Source: Granulicella sp.
GTDB lineage: Bacteria > Acidobacteriota > Terriglobia > Terriglobales > Acidobacteriaceae
Assembly: GCA_003132145.1 (NCBI GenBank)
Contig: PKWU01000069.1
Span: 1 to 37,024 of the forward strand
Length of the DNA: 37,024 nucleotides
Direction of reading: 5' to 3'
How positions within the stretch are numbered: position 1 is the stretch's first letter; every line of letters starts with the position of its first letter. Shown here piece after piece: positions 22,960 through 32,711 of this stretch. The translations under genes were made by a program, and so were the position numbers. The notes below the pieces were generated by a model. That model searched no databases, was not told where the DNA came from, and worked only from the letters and a program-made list of their open reading frames with translations.

Positions 22960-23673
22960 TCAGCACTGGGGGATGAAACAGCGGGGATTTTCGGAGTTGA
23001 TCCGGGCTAGGACCCACGGGCGGCACTCGGGCTGGAGAAAGTCGAAGGCGACCCCGGCCTTTTTCTGTTCGGCGTCGACCCAGACCACCGTGCCCTGCGC
23101 CTCGAGGGCCAGGCCCTCCCTGGCGAAGCGGATGGAGAGCTCGACCGGCAGACCTTCCTTGAGGGGAAGATCGCAGGCCACGCAACAGCCGCCGCGTCCC
23201 AGCGTGAAGGCGCAGGCTGCGGCTGCCTCCTTCAGTCCCTCCAACTGCAGCAGAATGCGCTGCGCAATCGGCAGCGGCGAGGGAATCAACCATTTTTCCG
23301 CGGAATCCAAGAGGCAGCGGTCCAGCGCCTCGATCAGGGCAGGCCTGCTCAGGGGTTTATCCAGCAGCGCGTCAACTCCCATGGCAAAGATCTCGCGGCG
23401 CGAGATGTTTCCATAACCGGTGACGAAGATGATCCTGGGCGGCGGCGTATCCATTTGGTTGAGGTTCTGAACCAGGGCCACGCCGTCCATGATGGGCATG
23501 CGAATGTCTGAGAGGATCACGTCCACCTGTTGCGCGCGGAGGACCTTCAAGGCTTCCGCTCCGTTGGGCGCCGTGAAGACGCGGAACCCACTGCGCCCCA
23601 GCCAGGCCGAGAATATCTCCAGCAACTCCAGTTCCTCGTCCACCACGAGAATGCTGGCCTGATCGGGTCTCAT
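22960..23673 (-). CDS. Response regulator: REC domain with C-terminal PilZ-like domain
   Basis: A 237-residue regulator. The receiver domain (1-120) has the acidic pocket D-E-E near residue 12, phospho-acceptor Asp56 in I-L-S-D-I-R-M-P, and Lys106 in L-D-K-P-L-S. The C-terminal part (about 140-230) looks like a PilZ fold (F-T-L-G-R-G-G-C-C-V, then G-T-V-V-W-V-D-A-E-Q-K-K-A-G-V-A-F), but the R-x-x-x-R motif needed for cyclic-di-GMP binding is not evident, so ligand binding is uncertain. There is no DNA-binding domain, so output is probably protein-protein or second-messenger based. Its ATG (23671-23673) overlaps the stop of the upstream sensor kinase as ATGA, implying translational coupling and a cognate pair. 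It may act on motility, polysaccharide or other surface traits. Confidence 0.8.
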   Translation of the reverse strand: MRPDQASILVVDEELELLEIFSAWLGRSGFRVFTAPNGAEALKVLRAQQVDVILSDIRMPIMDGVALVQNLNQMDTPPPRIIFVTGYGNISRREIFAMGVDALLDKPLSRPALIEALDRCLLDSAEKWLIPSPLPIAQRILLQLEGLKEAAAACAFTLGRGGCCVACDLPLKEGLPVELSIRFAREGLALEAQGTVVWVDAEQKKAGVAFDFLQPECRPWVLARINSENPRCFIPQC

Positions 23674-25181
23674 GCGGAGGCTCCTTCCGTTGGATGAGGA
23701 GTGAGCACGGGCAGGGTCAGGCGGAAGCAGGTAGGGCCTTCGGCATCCAGCAGCTCGAGAGTCCCGCCGTGGTCCTGGGCGATGGTTTGCGAGACGCTGA
23801 GGCCGATGCCGATCCCGGCTCCCCTGGGCTTGGTGGTGAAGAAGGTCTCCATCAGGCGGGCGCGGTTCTCCGGCGATACACCGGGGCCTCCGTCGAGCAC
23901 ATCGATACGCACAGCAGCAGCGCCGCGCGCGGCATCCACGCCGCCGTCTGCATCGGACATAGAGACGCGCACCTGCACCCAGGGCCGGCTAAGCGGGTCG
24001 CCGTCGATGGCGTCGAAGGCATTGTTCAGCAGGTTGACCAGGACCTGCTCGATCTGCACCTCGCGGCACTCTACCATGGGGAGTCCGTCCGGAACCACGG
24101 TTTCCAGCGCGATTCCATGGGTTGCGAAGCGCGTCTGCAACAGTTCCACCGCCTGATCGATGAGCCCGCGGGTGTCGGTCTTCTGCATGGGGTCGTGGGA
24201 GCCCTCGTGGGCCAGCGCCTGCACTCCGCGAATAACGCGGATGGCGCGCTCTGTGGTGCGGACAATGCTGCTGCAGGACTGCGCCACGACCTGGGAGGGG
24301 AGCGTAATAGCCTGGGCGGCCAACTCGGAGAGGTCGCTGGCGCGGGCGTGAATAATGGCCAGCGGGTTCTTGATCTCGTGGGCCAGATCGGCGGCCAGCC
24401 GGGCCAGCACCTCGACGCGTTGTCCGCGCAGGTCGCGTTCCCGCTCCAGCTCCTGTTCCAGGCGCTTGCGGTCGGTGACGTCGCGGACCACCGCTGTAAC
24501 AAACAGGCCGGCGTCGGTTTTTACGGGGCTGAGGCCGATCTCCGCCGGGAAGACCGATCCGTCCTTGCGCCGTGCATGCAGGTTTTCAATGCGCTCTCCC
24601 ATGAGACGGGGCGCGCCGGAGCGCAGAAACTGGTCCCGCTGTTGCGCGTGCGCGGCACGACTGGCCTGCGGGACGAGCTGGTCGACATTATTGCCGAGCA
24701 GCTCCTCGCGGGTATATCCAAACATGCGCTCGGCGGTGCGGTTTGCGATGAGGACCGTACCTCTTTCGTCGACCTGAAGGATGGCGTCCGGCGCATTGTC
24801 GATCAGCTCGCGGAAGCGGCTGTCGGCAAGCGTGCGGGGGACCGCGAGGATGTTCGGGGTGATCCGCAGCAGCACCACCAGGACGACGACCAGGGCCATT
24901 GCCGCGGAGGCCTCGATGGCGACGCTCACCCAGAAGATCGGACGCCACTGGGTCAGCACCTCCATGCCATAGGTCAACCCGCAGGCCAGGATGGATGCAG
25001 CAAGGCAGAACAGAGCGATGTTGTAGCGAAAGCCGCGGCGCGAGCGCACAATCCGTAGCAGCGCGATGGAGATGGGAAAGCAGGCCAGGGCAATCAGCGC
25101 CTCCGAGACGAGGTGCAGCCGCAGAAGTCCCGTCCCAGGCAAAACGCCGAAGCCTTGAGGCAGTCCCAACTGTCCTAACAT
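23670..25181 (-). CDS. Membrane PAS-domain sensor histidine kinase
   Basis: A 503-residue kinase. Three hydrophobic helices fill the first about 106 residues with little periplasmic sequence, followed by a PAS domain (A-P-D-A-I-L-Q-V-D-E-R-G near 130; F-G-Y-T-R-E-E-L-L-G), a PAC-like V-V-R-D-V-T-D-R-K, a HisKA domain with phospho-acceptor His268 in L-A-H-E-I-K-N-P-L, and an HATPase with N box L-L-N-N-A-F-D-A-I, G1 D-G-G-P-G-V and G2 G-A-G-I-G-I-G-L-S. The N-terminal sensor probably detects a membrane or cytosolic signal through the PAS pocket. ATG 25181 is preferred to TTG 25199 because the GAGAGG ribosome site lies between them. It is translationally coupled to the REC-PilZ gene. Confidence 0.9.
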   Translation of the reverse strand: MLGQLGLPQGFGVLPGTGLLRLHLVSEALIALACFPISIALLRIVRSRRGFRYNIALFCLAASILACGLTYGMEVLTQWRPIFWVSVAIEASAAMALVVVLVVLLRITPNILAVPRTLADSRFRELIDNAPDAILQVDERGTVLIANRTAERMFGYTREELLGNNVDQLVPQASRAAHAQQRDQFLRSGAPRLMGERIENLHARRKDGSVFPAEIGLSPVKTDAGLFVTAVVRDVTDRKRLEQELERERDLRGQRVEVLARLAADLAHEIKNPLAIIHARASDLSELAAQAITLPSQVVAQSCSSIVRTTERAIRVIRGVQALAHEGSHDPMQKTDTRGLIDQAVELLQTRFATHGIALETVVPDGLPMVECREVQIEQVLVNLLNNAFDAIDGDPLSRPWVQVRVSMSDADGGVDAARGAAAVRIDVLDGGPGVSPENRARLMETFFTTKPRGAGIGIGLSVSQTIAQDHGGTLELLDAEGPTCFRLTLPVLTPHPTEGASA

Positions 25182-25289
25182 CGTCAAGCCGCCTCTCAAT
25201 CTCTACCAGGCACGTTGATCCGGCCCAGCCGGAGTCCATAGTCTAGATCACCGATGCGCAAAGAAGCCGGACATGTTGAAGATGGGGTA

Positions 25290-26327
25290 TTACTCGTCCT
25301 TCTTCTGATCCGGCTTCTGTGTCCCATGCAGAGCCTGACCAACGTGACGTATCGACGTACCGAGCGCATGCCTGGTCATCCGATAGCTCTTCTGTAGCGC
25401 ATTGCCGGTCGAACCTCCGGCCACGCTGATCGCCGCCGTCGTATTGCCGCCGCTGGTGGCGATCGCGCCTCCCGTCGAGGCACTGACCGCAATGATGCCC
25501 TGCGCCGGATGTCGTCCCGCGTTGAACCACGCGATGTCCGTTTCAGGCATTTCATTCAATCGCGCAACCGGTTCCGGCGGAAAGTTTGTCAACCCCATCT
25601 TGCTTGCGAGTGGCCATTCGGTCGAGGCGATGAACGCCGATCCGTTCATCGGCTTCCCAGGTTCACCAAGGTTGATGATATTGCCGGCAGCAAGCGGAAC
25701 CATAGCATTGCAATGATCCGCCCCGCACCCTCTCTGGCATAGCGTTTCGTTCAGGTAGGAGGCATGCTTCCCCGGCGAAATCCACACCTTCGCCCCGTGG
25801 TCCACCGCGCCGAGCGTCGACGCGCGTGTAATCTGGCTTACATCGCAGACCGTATTCTCATGCGCCGCCGCATACCAATAAAGAGCCTCCCAGCGTGCGT
25901 TTGCGAGGTCGCCGCTTGATCCTTTTACAAGTACGGCCACATGCTCCGCATCGAGCGGATGCCCATGTTCTCCGCAGTCGCGCCTCCACAGGTGGTAAAA
26001 ATGCAACTCCGCTACCGGCGCATCTTTTTTCGAGTAATTGGAAAGGAATACCTGGCCGTAGATCGTGCCATCTTCCCGCACCACCGTGGGCTTCACCACG
26101 TTGGCGGCAAACTCCGCTGGAATGTTCGAGCAATCATGCTTCCCCACAAAAAACGTCGGCGAGAACTGGACAAGAAGAGCCTGCTCCAGCGCATCGCTCA
26201 AACCGTCCTGGTCCGAGTCCAGCACTGCCGCTCCGTCTTTCGATGGCTCCTGGGCGTAAGAACTCCGCGGAAGGGACAACAACCCACAAAGCAGAGCGGT
26301 GATCGCAAGCAGCCTGAACAAAGTCAT
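25290..26327 (-). CDS. Secreted protein of unknown function with a Ca2+-binding-type Asp loop
   Basis: A 345-residue exported protein: hydrophobic signal at 4-20, cleavage likely after S-Y-A near residue 25. Just after cleavage, D-S-D-Q-D-G-L-S-D (37-45) is a thrombospondin type-3/EF-hand-like calcium loop. The central part has six or more cysteines likely forming disulfides (H-D-C-S-N, R-R-D-C-G-E-H-G-H, C-Q-R-G-C-G-A-D-H-C) and W-I-S-P-G-K-H-A-S-Y-L, which resembles the His/Tyr strands of Vps62/DUF946-like proteins; I do not claim membership. The C-terminus is a low-complexity Gly/Ser/Thr/Ala stretch and a basic tail. No catalytic motif is recognised. It lies 21 bases beyond pepA. Confidence 0.7.
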   Translation of the reverse strand: MTLFRLLAITALLCGLLSLPRSSYAQEPSKDGAAVLDSDQDGLSDALEQALLVQFSPTFFVGKHDCSNIPAEFAANVVKPTVVREDGTIYGQVFLSNYSKKDAPVAELHFYHLWRRDCGEHGHPLDAEHVAVLVKGSSGDLANARWEALYWYAAAHENTVCDVSQITRASTLGAVDHGAKVWISPGKHASYLNETLCQRGCGADHCNAMVPLAAGNIINLGEPGKPMNGSAFIASTEWPLASKMGLTNFPPEPVARLNEMPETDIAWFNAGRHPAQGIIAVSASTGGAIATSGGNTTAAISVAGGSTGNALQKSYRMTRHALGTSIRHVGQALHGTQKPDQKKDE

Positions 26328-26348
26328 TCTCCTTGGATGTGTGATTGA

Positions 26349-27908
26349 TTAAGCCGAGTAACTGCGCACCCACTCCACAATCGAACGCACAGCCACGCCG
26401 GAGGGACCGTAGGGGAGCCAGGGCTTCTTCTCCTCATTCCAGGCGCAGCCGGCGATGTCCAGATGGACCCAGGGCGTATCGCCAGCGAACTCCTTGAGGA
26501 AGATTGCGGCGGAGGTTGCGCCGCCCCAGCGGTTTTTGCCTGTGTTCTTGATGTCGGCGATTTCGCTGCTGATGTTCTCGCGATAGTCGTCGGTGCAGGG
26601 AAGGCGCCAGAAGTTCTCGCCCGAGATGGCGAGGGCGTTGACGAACTTGGCGCAGGCAGCCTCGTCGTTGGAGAAGAGGCCGGCGTTGAGCATGCCAAGC
26701 GCGACGACGCAGGCACCGGTGAGGGTGGCGGCGTCGATCAGGTGGGTCGCGCCCAGGGTTTTGGCGTAGTGCAGGCCGTCGGCCAGCACCAGGCGGCCTT
26801 CCGCGTCGGTGTTGACGATTTCGATGGTTGTGCCGGACATTGCCGTGACCACATCGCCGGGCTTCGACGCGCGCCCATCGGGCATGTTCTCCGTCGCGCA
26901 GACCACCGCGACGACCTTGACCGCGGGCTTGAGGCGCGCGATGGCGTGCATTGCGCCGATCATGGCGGCGGCGCCGGCCATGTCGTACTTCATCTTCTCC
27001 ATGCCGTCGCCCGGCTTCAGCGAGATGCCGCCGGAGTCGAAGGTGATGCCCTTGCCGACGAGGCCCAGAACGGGCGCGTCAGCAGGTGCGCCTCCCGCAG
27101 GCTCGTACGTCATTACGATCAGCGCGGGAGGCTCTGCCGAGCCTTTGGCCACGGACCAGAAGGCCTCCATCTTGAGAGCGCGGATTTTCTCGGTTGAGTA
27201 GACCTCGCAGCCCAGCCCGGTCTCGACGCACATCGACTTGGCGCGCGCGCCCAGCTCGGTGGGGGTGAGGACATTGCCGGGCTCGTTGACCAGCGAGCGG
27301 GTAAAGTTCTGCGCGGCGGCAACGATCAGTCCATCACGGAAGCCAGCCTGCATTTGCTGCACTGTATTCTCGTCCGCTACTTTAGAAATCAACGCCAATT
27401 CATTTATATTGCTGTCTTTGCGGTCACTGCGATAGGTGTCCCAGTCCAACTCGGCGAGCTTGGCGCCCTCGACCAGCGCGCGCGCCGTCAGACTGGGGGA
27501 AAGCTGCGCCAGCGGCAGATTTGTTCCTGCGGGTGAATCCGGGAAGGCAATCGCCAGAGTGCGCACGGAGCGTGCCTTGGCCGCGCGCACGGCGATTCCG
27601 GCGCCCTTGCGGAGCTTGTCGAGGGAGAGGTCCCTGGCCTTGCCCAGCCCGACCAGCAGCAGGCGCTCCGCCTTGATGCCGGTGGAGTTCATGCCATCGG
27701 TCGCGTGGATGAGCGCAGTCTCGCCCAACGCGGCCTTGAACTCACCCGGCCCAAGAGCGCGCGCCGCGGCGCCGGCGAGATCGCTCGACTGCGTGAGCAG
27801 CAGGGTACGCGGCTCCTCATTCCTGCCTGTCGCCAGGTCAACCGCAAAGAGCGCCAGCATCGGCGTCGAAAAGCCACATGCATCGGAAAAGATCAGCTTG
27901 GGTTCCAT
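26349..27908 (-). CDS. pepA: Leucyl (cytosol) aminopeptidase, M17 family
   Basis: Releases N-terminal amino acids from peptides in the cytoplasm using two metal ions. The 519-residue protein has an N-terminal macro-type domain and the C-terminal catalytic domain with G-K-G-I-T-F-D-S-G-G-I-S-L-K-P (first Lys and Asp ligands), K-Y-D-M-A-G-A-A and the M17 signature N-T-D-A-E-G-R-L at 366-373. Members also act as DNA-binding proteins in some species; nothing here shows that. A region around 27357-27440 (about residues 157-184) is AT-richer than the surroundings. It starts four bases after the stop of the 147-residue gene, so the two are probably cotranscribed. Confidence 0.95.
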   Translation of the reverse strand: MEPKLIFSDACGFSTPMLALFAVDLATGRNEEPRTLLLTQSSDLAGAAARALGPGEFKAALGETALIHATDGMNSTGIKAERLLLVGLGKARDLSLDKLRKGAGIAVRAAKARSVRTLAIAFPDSPAGTNLPLAQLSPSLTARALVEGAKLAELDWDTYRSDRKDSNINELALISKVADENTVQQMQAGFRDGLIVAAAQNFTRSLVNEPGNVLTPTELGARAKSMCVETGLGCEVYSTEKIRALKMEAFWSVAKGSAEPPALIVMTYEPAGGAPADAPVLGLVGKGITFDSGGISLKPGDGMEKMKYDMAGAAAMIGAMHAIARLKPAVKVVAVVCATENMPDGRASKPGDVVTAMSGTTIEIVNTDAEGRLVLADGLHYAKTLGATHLIDAATLTGACVVALGMLNAGLFSNDEAACAKFVNALAISGENFWRLPCTDDYRENISSEIADIKNTGKNRWGGATSAAIFLKEFAGDTPWVHLDIAGCAWNEEKKPWLPYGPSGVAVRSIVEWVRSYSA

Positions 27909-27912
27909 CCCT

Positions 27913-28356
27913 CTATCGTATCCCGCTTAGGGCGGCGATCGGAGGAGACGGCGGTTCAGTCGATGCGGGGGCGAGCATGAGGTGTTCGACGACGCTCTGT
28001 TCAAGGACCGTTTTGCCGGTGTTGGAGCGCTTGTAGCGGACCTGTACCCGCTTGTCTTTCATCAGGCGGACGAATGCGTCTGCGTCGGCCTCGGTGGAGA
28101 ACTCGTGGAAGTACTCTCCGGTGCGGTACTCGCGGACGAAGTATGCGTATTGCAGGGTGGCGCGGAAGTAGGATGTCTTGCGGATATGCATTACGCTGCC
28201 GCTTAGGATGACACCTTCGACCAGGGGCCAGCTCTGCGCGACGCGCTCGCGGTGGCGTTTGATCCATCGGCGGATGAAGAGCGCGCCCCATGCGGCAACG
28301 AAGTAGGAGACGCCGCGGAAGATGGATTTACAGAGACTGGCAGTGCCGGGGGTCAT
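27913..28356 (-). CDS. 147-aa protein of unknown function (DUF3592-like)
   Basis: Residues about 8-28 form one hydrophobic helix with flanking basic residues (R-R-W-I-K-R-H-R-E-R), followed by a soluble domain reading G-V-I-L-S-G-S-V, A-T-L-Q-Y-A-Y-F-V-R-E-Y and K-R-V-Q-V-R-Y-K-R-S-N. The 'W-P-x-V-E-G-x-I' start and 'Y-x-Y-x-V' strands are similar to DUF3592-type membrane-anchored domains, so I call it DUF3592-like without certainty. The domain would lie in the cytoplasm or periplasm next to the single helix. It sits just upstream of pepA (4-base gap) and 42 bases after the 252-residue gene, consistent with one transcript. Confidence 0.6.
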   Translation of the reverse strand: MTPGTASLCKSIFRGVSYFVAAWGALFIRRWIKRHRERVAQSWPLVEGVILSGSVMHIRKTSYFRATLQYAYFVREYRTGEYFHEFSTEADADAFVRLMKDKRVQVRYKRSNTGKTVLEQSVVEHLMLAPASTEPPSPPIAALSGIR

Positions 28357-28398
28357 ACGTCGTACGGTACACGAGGGGAGCGGCTTTCCGCGAAGAAA

Positions 28399-29157
28399 TT
28401 AGTGGACGCGCTGGAGGCGGGCGATAAGTTTCTCGGCGAGGGGCTTGCCGGACTCGGTCCAGAGGAGGCGGCTGGAGATGCCGCAGTTCTTCTCCACCAG
28501 CAGGGTGAAGGCGAGGAGCTTTTCGACGTTCTGCTGGATGTGGATCTGGGCGGTCTCGTCGAGGGCTTCGTCTTCGGGAGTTTGCAGCGCGGGCGTGGCG
28601 AGCGGGGGATTGGGGACCCAGGGGGAGTCGATGCCGAAGTCAACCAGAAGGTGTCCGTTCTGCTCGTATCCGGCGACGTCGAAGCTGGGGCCGAAGCCGA
28701 GGATGCGGACGGTGTGGGCGCGCAGCCGCCAGGCTGAATCGGGGGCGTCGAGATCGGGGTCAGCGTCGTCCTCGTCGCGGCTGGAGGCGAGGCCAAGGGG
28801 ACTGAATGTGGGATCCTGGCCCTCGGGGATCCAGAGCTGCCAGCGCATCTCGAACTCGTAGGCCATGTCGTCGTGGAGCTGCTCGGTGGCTTCGGCGACG
28901 GCGGCGTCGATGAGTTCGTCGGAGGAGTCGGCGGAGGGATCGATGGGGACGGTGGGGTCGAAGTTCGTGGGAGGAGGCTCGACGTAGATGCGCTGGTAGG
29001 TGGGCGGCTCGGTGAAGTTGATGGGATAGGCGGAGGCGGCGGAGACACGCTTGGCGCCGACCTGGGCGAACTGGCGCAGAACTCCGGCGAGCGCGGCAGG
29101 GAGGGCCTCCAGGCGGAAGTTGGGATACCAGAGACTGAGATAGAGGCGGTCTGCCAT
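28399..29157 (-). CDS. 252-aa cytoplasmic protein of unknown function
   Basis: No signal peptide or membrane helix. N-terminal M-A-D-R-L-Y-L-S-L-W-Y-P-N-F is followed by a proline-rich acidic segment (E-P-P-T-Y-Q-R-I-Y, V-E-P-P-P-T-N-F-D-P) and a C-terminal helical part (E-T-A-Q-I-H-I-Q-Q-N-V-E-K-L-L-A-F-T-L-L-V). The overall charge is acidic, with an Asp/Glu cluster near residues 125-137. No catalytic motif or known domain is recognised. It is the first gene of a minus-strand run with the 147-residue protein and pepA, and is divergent from the LPS-export cluster (111-base gap). Confidence 0.65.
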   Translation of the reverse strand: MADRLYLSLWYPNFRLEALPAALAGVLRQFAQVGAKRVSAASAYPINFTEPPTYQRIYVEPPPTNFDPTVPIDPSADSSDELIDAAVAEATEQLHDDMAYEFEMRWQLWIPEGQDPTFSPLGLASSRDEDDADPDLDAPDSAWRLRAHTVRILGFGPSFDVAGYEQNGHLLVDFGIDSPWVPNPPLATPALQTPEDEALDETAQIHIQQNVEKLLAFTLLVEKNCGISSRLLWTESGKPLAEKLIARLQRVH

Positions 29158-29268
29158 GGAGGATCATTCTAGAGCATTTATTCCGGACTTATGCCGGGAA
29201 AGAGATTTGTGCCAGCGGATTTTTTTTGGGACGGGCGGCGCGGATGAGAAGATGGAGTGGGCGGACGG

Positions 29269-31974
29269 ATGCGCAACCGGGTAGAGAGACTGAGGGTTTG
29301 GCTGCTTGGGAGCGCGGGCTTCCTGCTGCTGGTGATCGCTGCGTTCCTGGGGGTCGCGCATTACCTGTCGCGGCACCGGTTGACGCTGCCTGCGCGGCTG
29401 GGCGTGAACATCGTGCGCGAGACCAACGGGTATACCTACTCCCAGACCGTGCAGGGCCATACCGTGTTTACCATCCACGCGGCCAAGGCCGTGGAGCACA
29501 GCGACAGCAAGATCGCGCTGCACGATGTGTCGATTACGCTCTACGGAGCGAAGCAGGAGCGCAACGACCGCATCTACGGCGATGAGTTTGAGTACGACCA
29601 GAAGGCGGGGGTGGTTCGCGCAACCGGGCTGGTGCACATCGATCTGCAGGCGGCGGAGGCGGCGGGCAGAGGGAAGGCTGCGAACGGCGCGTCCGGGGCG
29701 AAGGTGCTGCATGTGACGACCAGCGGGCTGGTGTATCTGGAGGACCTGGGCGTGGCAGCGACCAGCGAGTATGTCGAGTTTCAGTCAGGCGCGATGAAGG
29801 GGCACGCGACAGGGGCCAGCTACAGCAGAGACTCAGGCCTGTTGATGCTGCACTCGGCGGTGAGCATGAGCGGGATGATGGGCAAGCGGGCGGTGACGGT
29901 GACGGCGGCGACGGCCAGTCTCGACAACCCCAATCAGGAGATTTATCTGACAAATGCGAGGTGCGACTCGCAGGAGCAGACGGTGGAGGCCCAGAGGGCG
30001 ACGTTGCATACGCGGCCCGATGGAACGCTGGCGCGGGTGGAGGCCGAGGGCGATGTGACGATGCAGGCGAACGGCGCGACGGTGGTTTCCGAGCGGGCCG
30101 ACGTGGCGCTGAACGCAAAGAGCCAGCCGCAATCGGCGCTGCTGACGGGCGGAGTGAGGTACTCGAACGAGCAGCCTCTGCGCCAGATGCGGGGCGAGGC
30201 ACAGGAGGCGACGATTGCCTTCGACACGCAGGCAAAGCCGCAGCCGGAAGATGCGGTGTTCAACGGCGCGGCCCACATGACCGAGCGGACAAGAGCTACG
30301 CAGGCGGCGAACGAGCCGTGGAGTACACGCGATCTGACGGCCGCGAAGGTTGTGGCCAGGCTGGCGCGGACGGGCGCGGACACGCCGCAACTGCGGGACG
30401 TGGATGCGACAGGAAGCGCGCGTCTGGTTGTGGTCGGCAGCGGAAGCGTGGCGAGCACTCGCGGGGAAGGCCGGACGGAGCTTGCGGCCGACGAGCTGAA
30501 GGCGCATCTGATCGACGCGAAGGATGCGAGGCAGCCGCCGCGGCTGGATACGGTTGCGGGACGGGGCCATACGCTGCTGCATCAGGTGACGGCGGATGGG
30601 ATCGACGAGACGAGTTCCGGAGATTTGCTGGACGCGAAGTTTCGACCGGGGAGTTCTGTCAACACTTCTTCAAGCGCGCGGTTGAACGCTGCGAAGGCAC
30701 GGCCTGCGGGGGTTGCGGTTGGAGTCCCGTCACGCGCAGGGGCAGTCGGCGCGAAGAGCGCAGAGGGCGTGGACGATCTACTGAGCGCGGTGCAGCAAGG
30801 ACATATCACGATGATCCGGCGCGCTCCGTCGAAGAGCGGGACGAAGGCGAGGAGTGGGTTGGGCGGGACGGGGATTGCTCAGGAGGACTTCGAACAGGCG
30901 ACCGCTGACCGGGCGGCGTACGACGGCGATCTGGACCGCGTGACGCTGACCGGCGGCGTCGAGGTGAGCGATCGGGCGAGCGCGCTGTGGGCTGGCCAGG
31001 TGGCGCTGGACCGCAAGACGGGCGACGTGCAGGCGCTGGGCGCGGTGAAGGTGAATTATCTACAGGACAATTCAGCGCAGGCGGGCGGGTTGCGTGGAAC
31101 GGCGCCGGGGAGCGCTTCGCAGCAAGCAGCGCAGGCAGAGCCGACACATGTTCTCGCCGAGCGGGCTGAGCTGGTCCATGCGACGAGCGTTGCGACGTTC
31201 TACGGCAGGCCGGTGAGGATGTGGCAGGGCGGATCGCAGGTGCAGGCACCGGAGATCAAGCTGGAGCGCGCCGAGCAGCGGATGACGGCGCGGGGCGAAG
31301 CGACGGCGGGAGGTTCTGCTGTTGCGCAGGTGCATACGGTGTTGGTGAGCGCGGGAGGCGATCAGGTCGGCCCGGCAACTTCAGGCAAGCAGAAGGCTGG
31401 CGGGGCGAAGGCTGGAACGAGCAAGGCGGGAGCAGGGGAGCGATTGCCGGGAGTGGTGCGCATTGCCAGCGGCGAGTTGGTCTACTCGGGGGACCTGCGG
31501 CAGGCGGTGTTCACGGGCGGGGTCCGGGCGGAGACGGTGGATGGAACGATTCGCGCGCGCGAGGCTACGGTCTATTTGCAACCGGCGGGGACGGCTCAGG
31601 CTGCCGGGACGAACGCTGTGGCTGCGCCAGCGGCGGCGGATGCAGTTCCTTCGCTTGCGGGGAATGTGGAGCGCATGGTCGCGGGCGGGCAGGTCGAGAT
31701 TGAGCAGCCAGGGCGCCGCGCCACGGGCGAGCGGCTGGTGTATACGGCGAGCGATGGGCTTTTTGTGCTGACCGGAGACGATAAGGCGCAGCCGAAGCTG
31801 GTGGATGCGGCGCGCGGGACGATCACAGGCGCTGCGTTGCTGTTTCACGCGGGCGATGATCGCGTCGTGGTCTCCAATGGGGCGGCGACGGGTGCGACGG
31901 ACACGGCGGCGGGCCAACGGGTGCGGACCGAGACACGCGCGGGCAAAGATGCGACGATGGGGAAGGGGAAGTAG
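29269..31974 (+). CDS. LptC/LptA-like LPS-transport fusion protein
   Basis: A 901-residue protein beginning with a membrane anchor (about residues 10-33), then a LptC-like beta domain ([31 protein letters not shown]) and long stretches of OstA/LptA-type beta repeats ([36 protein letters not shown]). In most bacteria LptC (about 190 aa) and LptA (about 180 aa) are separate; here they appear to be one chain, perhaps forming the whole periplasmic LPS bridge. Low-complexity Ala/Gly/Lys linkers (e.g. residues about 700-725) separate blocks. ATG 29269 is chosen over GTG 29257 because GGAG lies 11 bases upstream. lptB follows by eight bases. Confidence 0.75.
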   Translation: MRNRVERLRVWLLGSAGFLLLVIAAFLGVAHYLSRHRLTLPARLGVNIVRETNGYTYSQTVQGHTVFTIHAAKAVEHSDSKIALHDVSITLYGAKQERNDRIYGDEFEYDQKAGVVRATGLVHIDLQAAEAAGRGKAANGASGAKVLHVTTSGLVYLEDLGVAATSEYVEFQSGAMKGHATGASYSRDSGLLMLHSAVSMSGMMGKRAVTVTAATASLDNPNQEIYLTNARCDSQEQTVEAQRATLHTRPDGTLARVEAEGDVTMQANGATVVSERADVALNAKSQPQSALLTGGVRYSNEQPLRQMRGEAQEATIAFDTQAKPQPEDAVFNGAAHMTERTRATQAANEPWSTRDLTAAKVVARLARTGADTPQLRDVDATGSARLVVVGSGSVASTRGEGRTELAADELKAHLIDAKDARQPPRLDTVAGRGHTLLHQVTADGIDETSSGDLLDAKFRPGSSVNTSSSARLNAAKARPAGVAVGVPSRAGAVGAKSAEGVDDLLSAVQQGHITMIRRAPSKSGTKARSGLGGTGIAQEDFEQATADRAAYDGDLDRVTLTGGVEVSDRASALWAGQVALDRKTGDVQALGAVKVNYLQDNSAQAGGLRGTAPGSASQQAAQAEPTHVLAERAELVHATSVATFYGRPVRMWQGGSQVQAPEIKLERAEQRMTARGEATAGGSAVAQVHTVLVSAGGDQVGPATSGKQKAGGAKAGTSKAGAGERLPGVVRIASGELVYSGDLRQAVFTGGVRAETVDGTIRAREATVYLQPAGTAQAAGTNAVAAPAAADAVPSLAGNVERMVAGGQVEIEQPGRRATGERLVYTASDGLFVLTGDDKAQPKLVDAARGTITGAALLFHAGDDRVVVSNGAATGATDTAAGQRVRTETRAGKDATMGKGK

Positions 31975-31982
31975 GGAGCACG

Positions 31983-32711
31983 ATGCGGACGCTTGAGACG
32001 GATGAGATCGGGAAGGCCTACGCCGGACGGCAGGTGGTGCGCGGCGTAAGCATGCAGATCGGGCAGGGCGAGGTGGTGGGGCTGCTGGGGCCGAACGGCG
32101 CGGGCAAGACGACCAGCTTCTATATGATCGTGGGGCTGGTGCGGCCGGACGCTGGGCGCATCGTGGCCGACGGCGTCGACATCACACGTCTGCCGATGTA
32201 CCTGCGCGCCAGGGAGTACGGCATCAGCTATCTGCCGCAGGAGCCCTCGATCTTCCGCAAGCTGACAGTGGAGGACAACATTCTGGCGGTGCTGGAGGCG
32301 CAGCCGTTGAGCCGGGAGCAGCGGCGCACACGGACGGAAAAACTGATTGAGCAGTTCAGCCTGAATCACGTGCGCAAGACGATGGGATATGCGTTGAGCG
32401 GGGGCGAGCGGCGGAGGGTGGAGATTGCGCGCTGCCTGGCCATCGAGCCGGCGTTTATCCTGCTGGACGAGCCGTTCTCCGGGATCGACCCGATTGCGGT
32501 GCTGGAGCTGCAGGAGATCATCTTCGCGCTGAAGAAGAATGGGATTGGGGTGCTGGTCACCGACCATAATGTGCGCGAGACTCTATCTGTGACCGACCGC
32601 GCGTACATCATCAATGAGGGAAAGATATTCCGCGCGGGAACGCCGGGCGAACTGGGCCGCGATCCCGAGGTGAGACGGATCTATCTGGGTGAAAAGTTTT
32701 CCCTGGATTAA
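31983..32711 (+). CDS. lptB: LPS-export ABC transporter ATPase
   Basis: The ATPase of the LptBFG complex that extracts lipopolysaccharide from the inner membrane and drives it toward LptC/LptA. The 242-residue protein has Walker A G-P-N-G-A-G-K-T at 36-43, Q-loop Y-L-P-Q-E, signature L-S-G-G-E at 138-142, Walker [13 protein letters not shown] and switch H in T-D-H-N-V-R-E-T. The [14 protein letters not shown] and D-H-N-V-R-E-T-L segments are characteristic of LptB rather than other ABC proteins. GGGAG lies five bases before ATG 31983. Order lptCA-lptB-rpoN-hpf is the conserved cluster known from many Proteobacteria. lptF/lptG are not in the window. Confidence 0.95.
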   Translation: MRTLETDEIGKAYAGRQVVRGVSMQIGQGEVVGLLGPNGAGKTTSFYMIVGLVRPDAGRIVADGVDITRLPMYLRAREYGISYLPQEPSIFRKLTVEDNILAVLEAQPLSREQRRTRTEKLIEQFSLNHVRKTMGYALSGGERRRVEIARCLAIEPAFILLDEPFSGIDPIAVLELQEIIFALKKNGIGVLVTDHNVRETLSVTDRAYIINEGKIFRAGTPGELGRDPEVRRIYLGEKFSLD

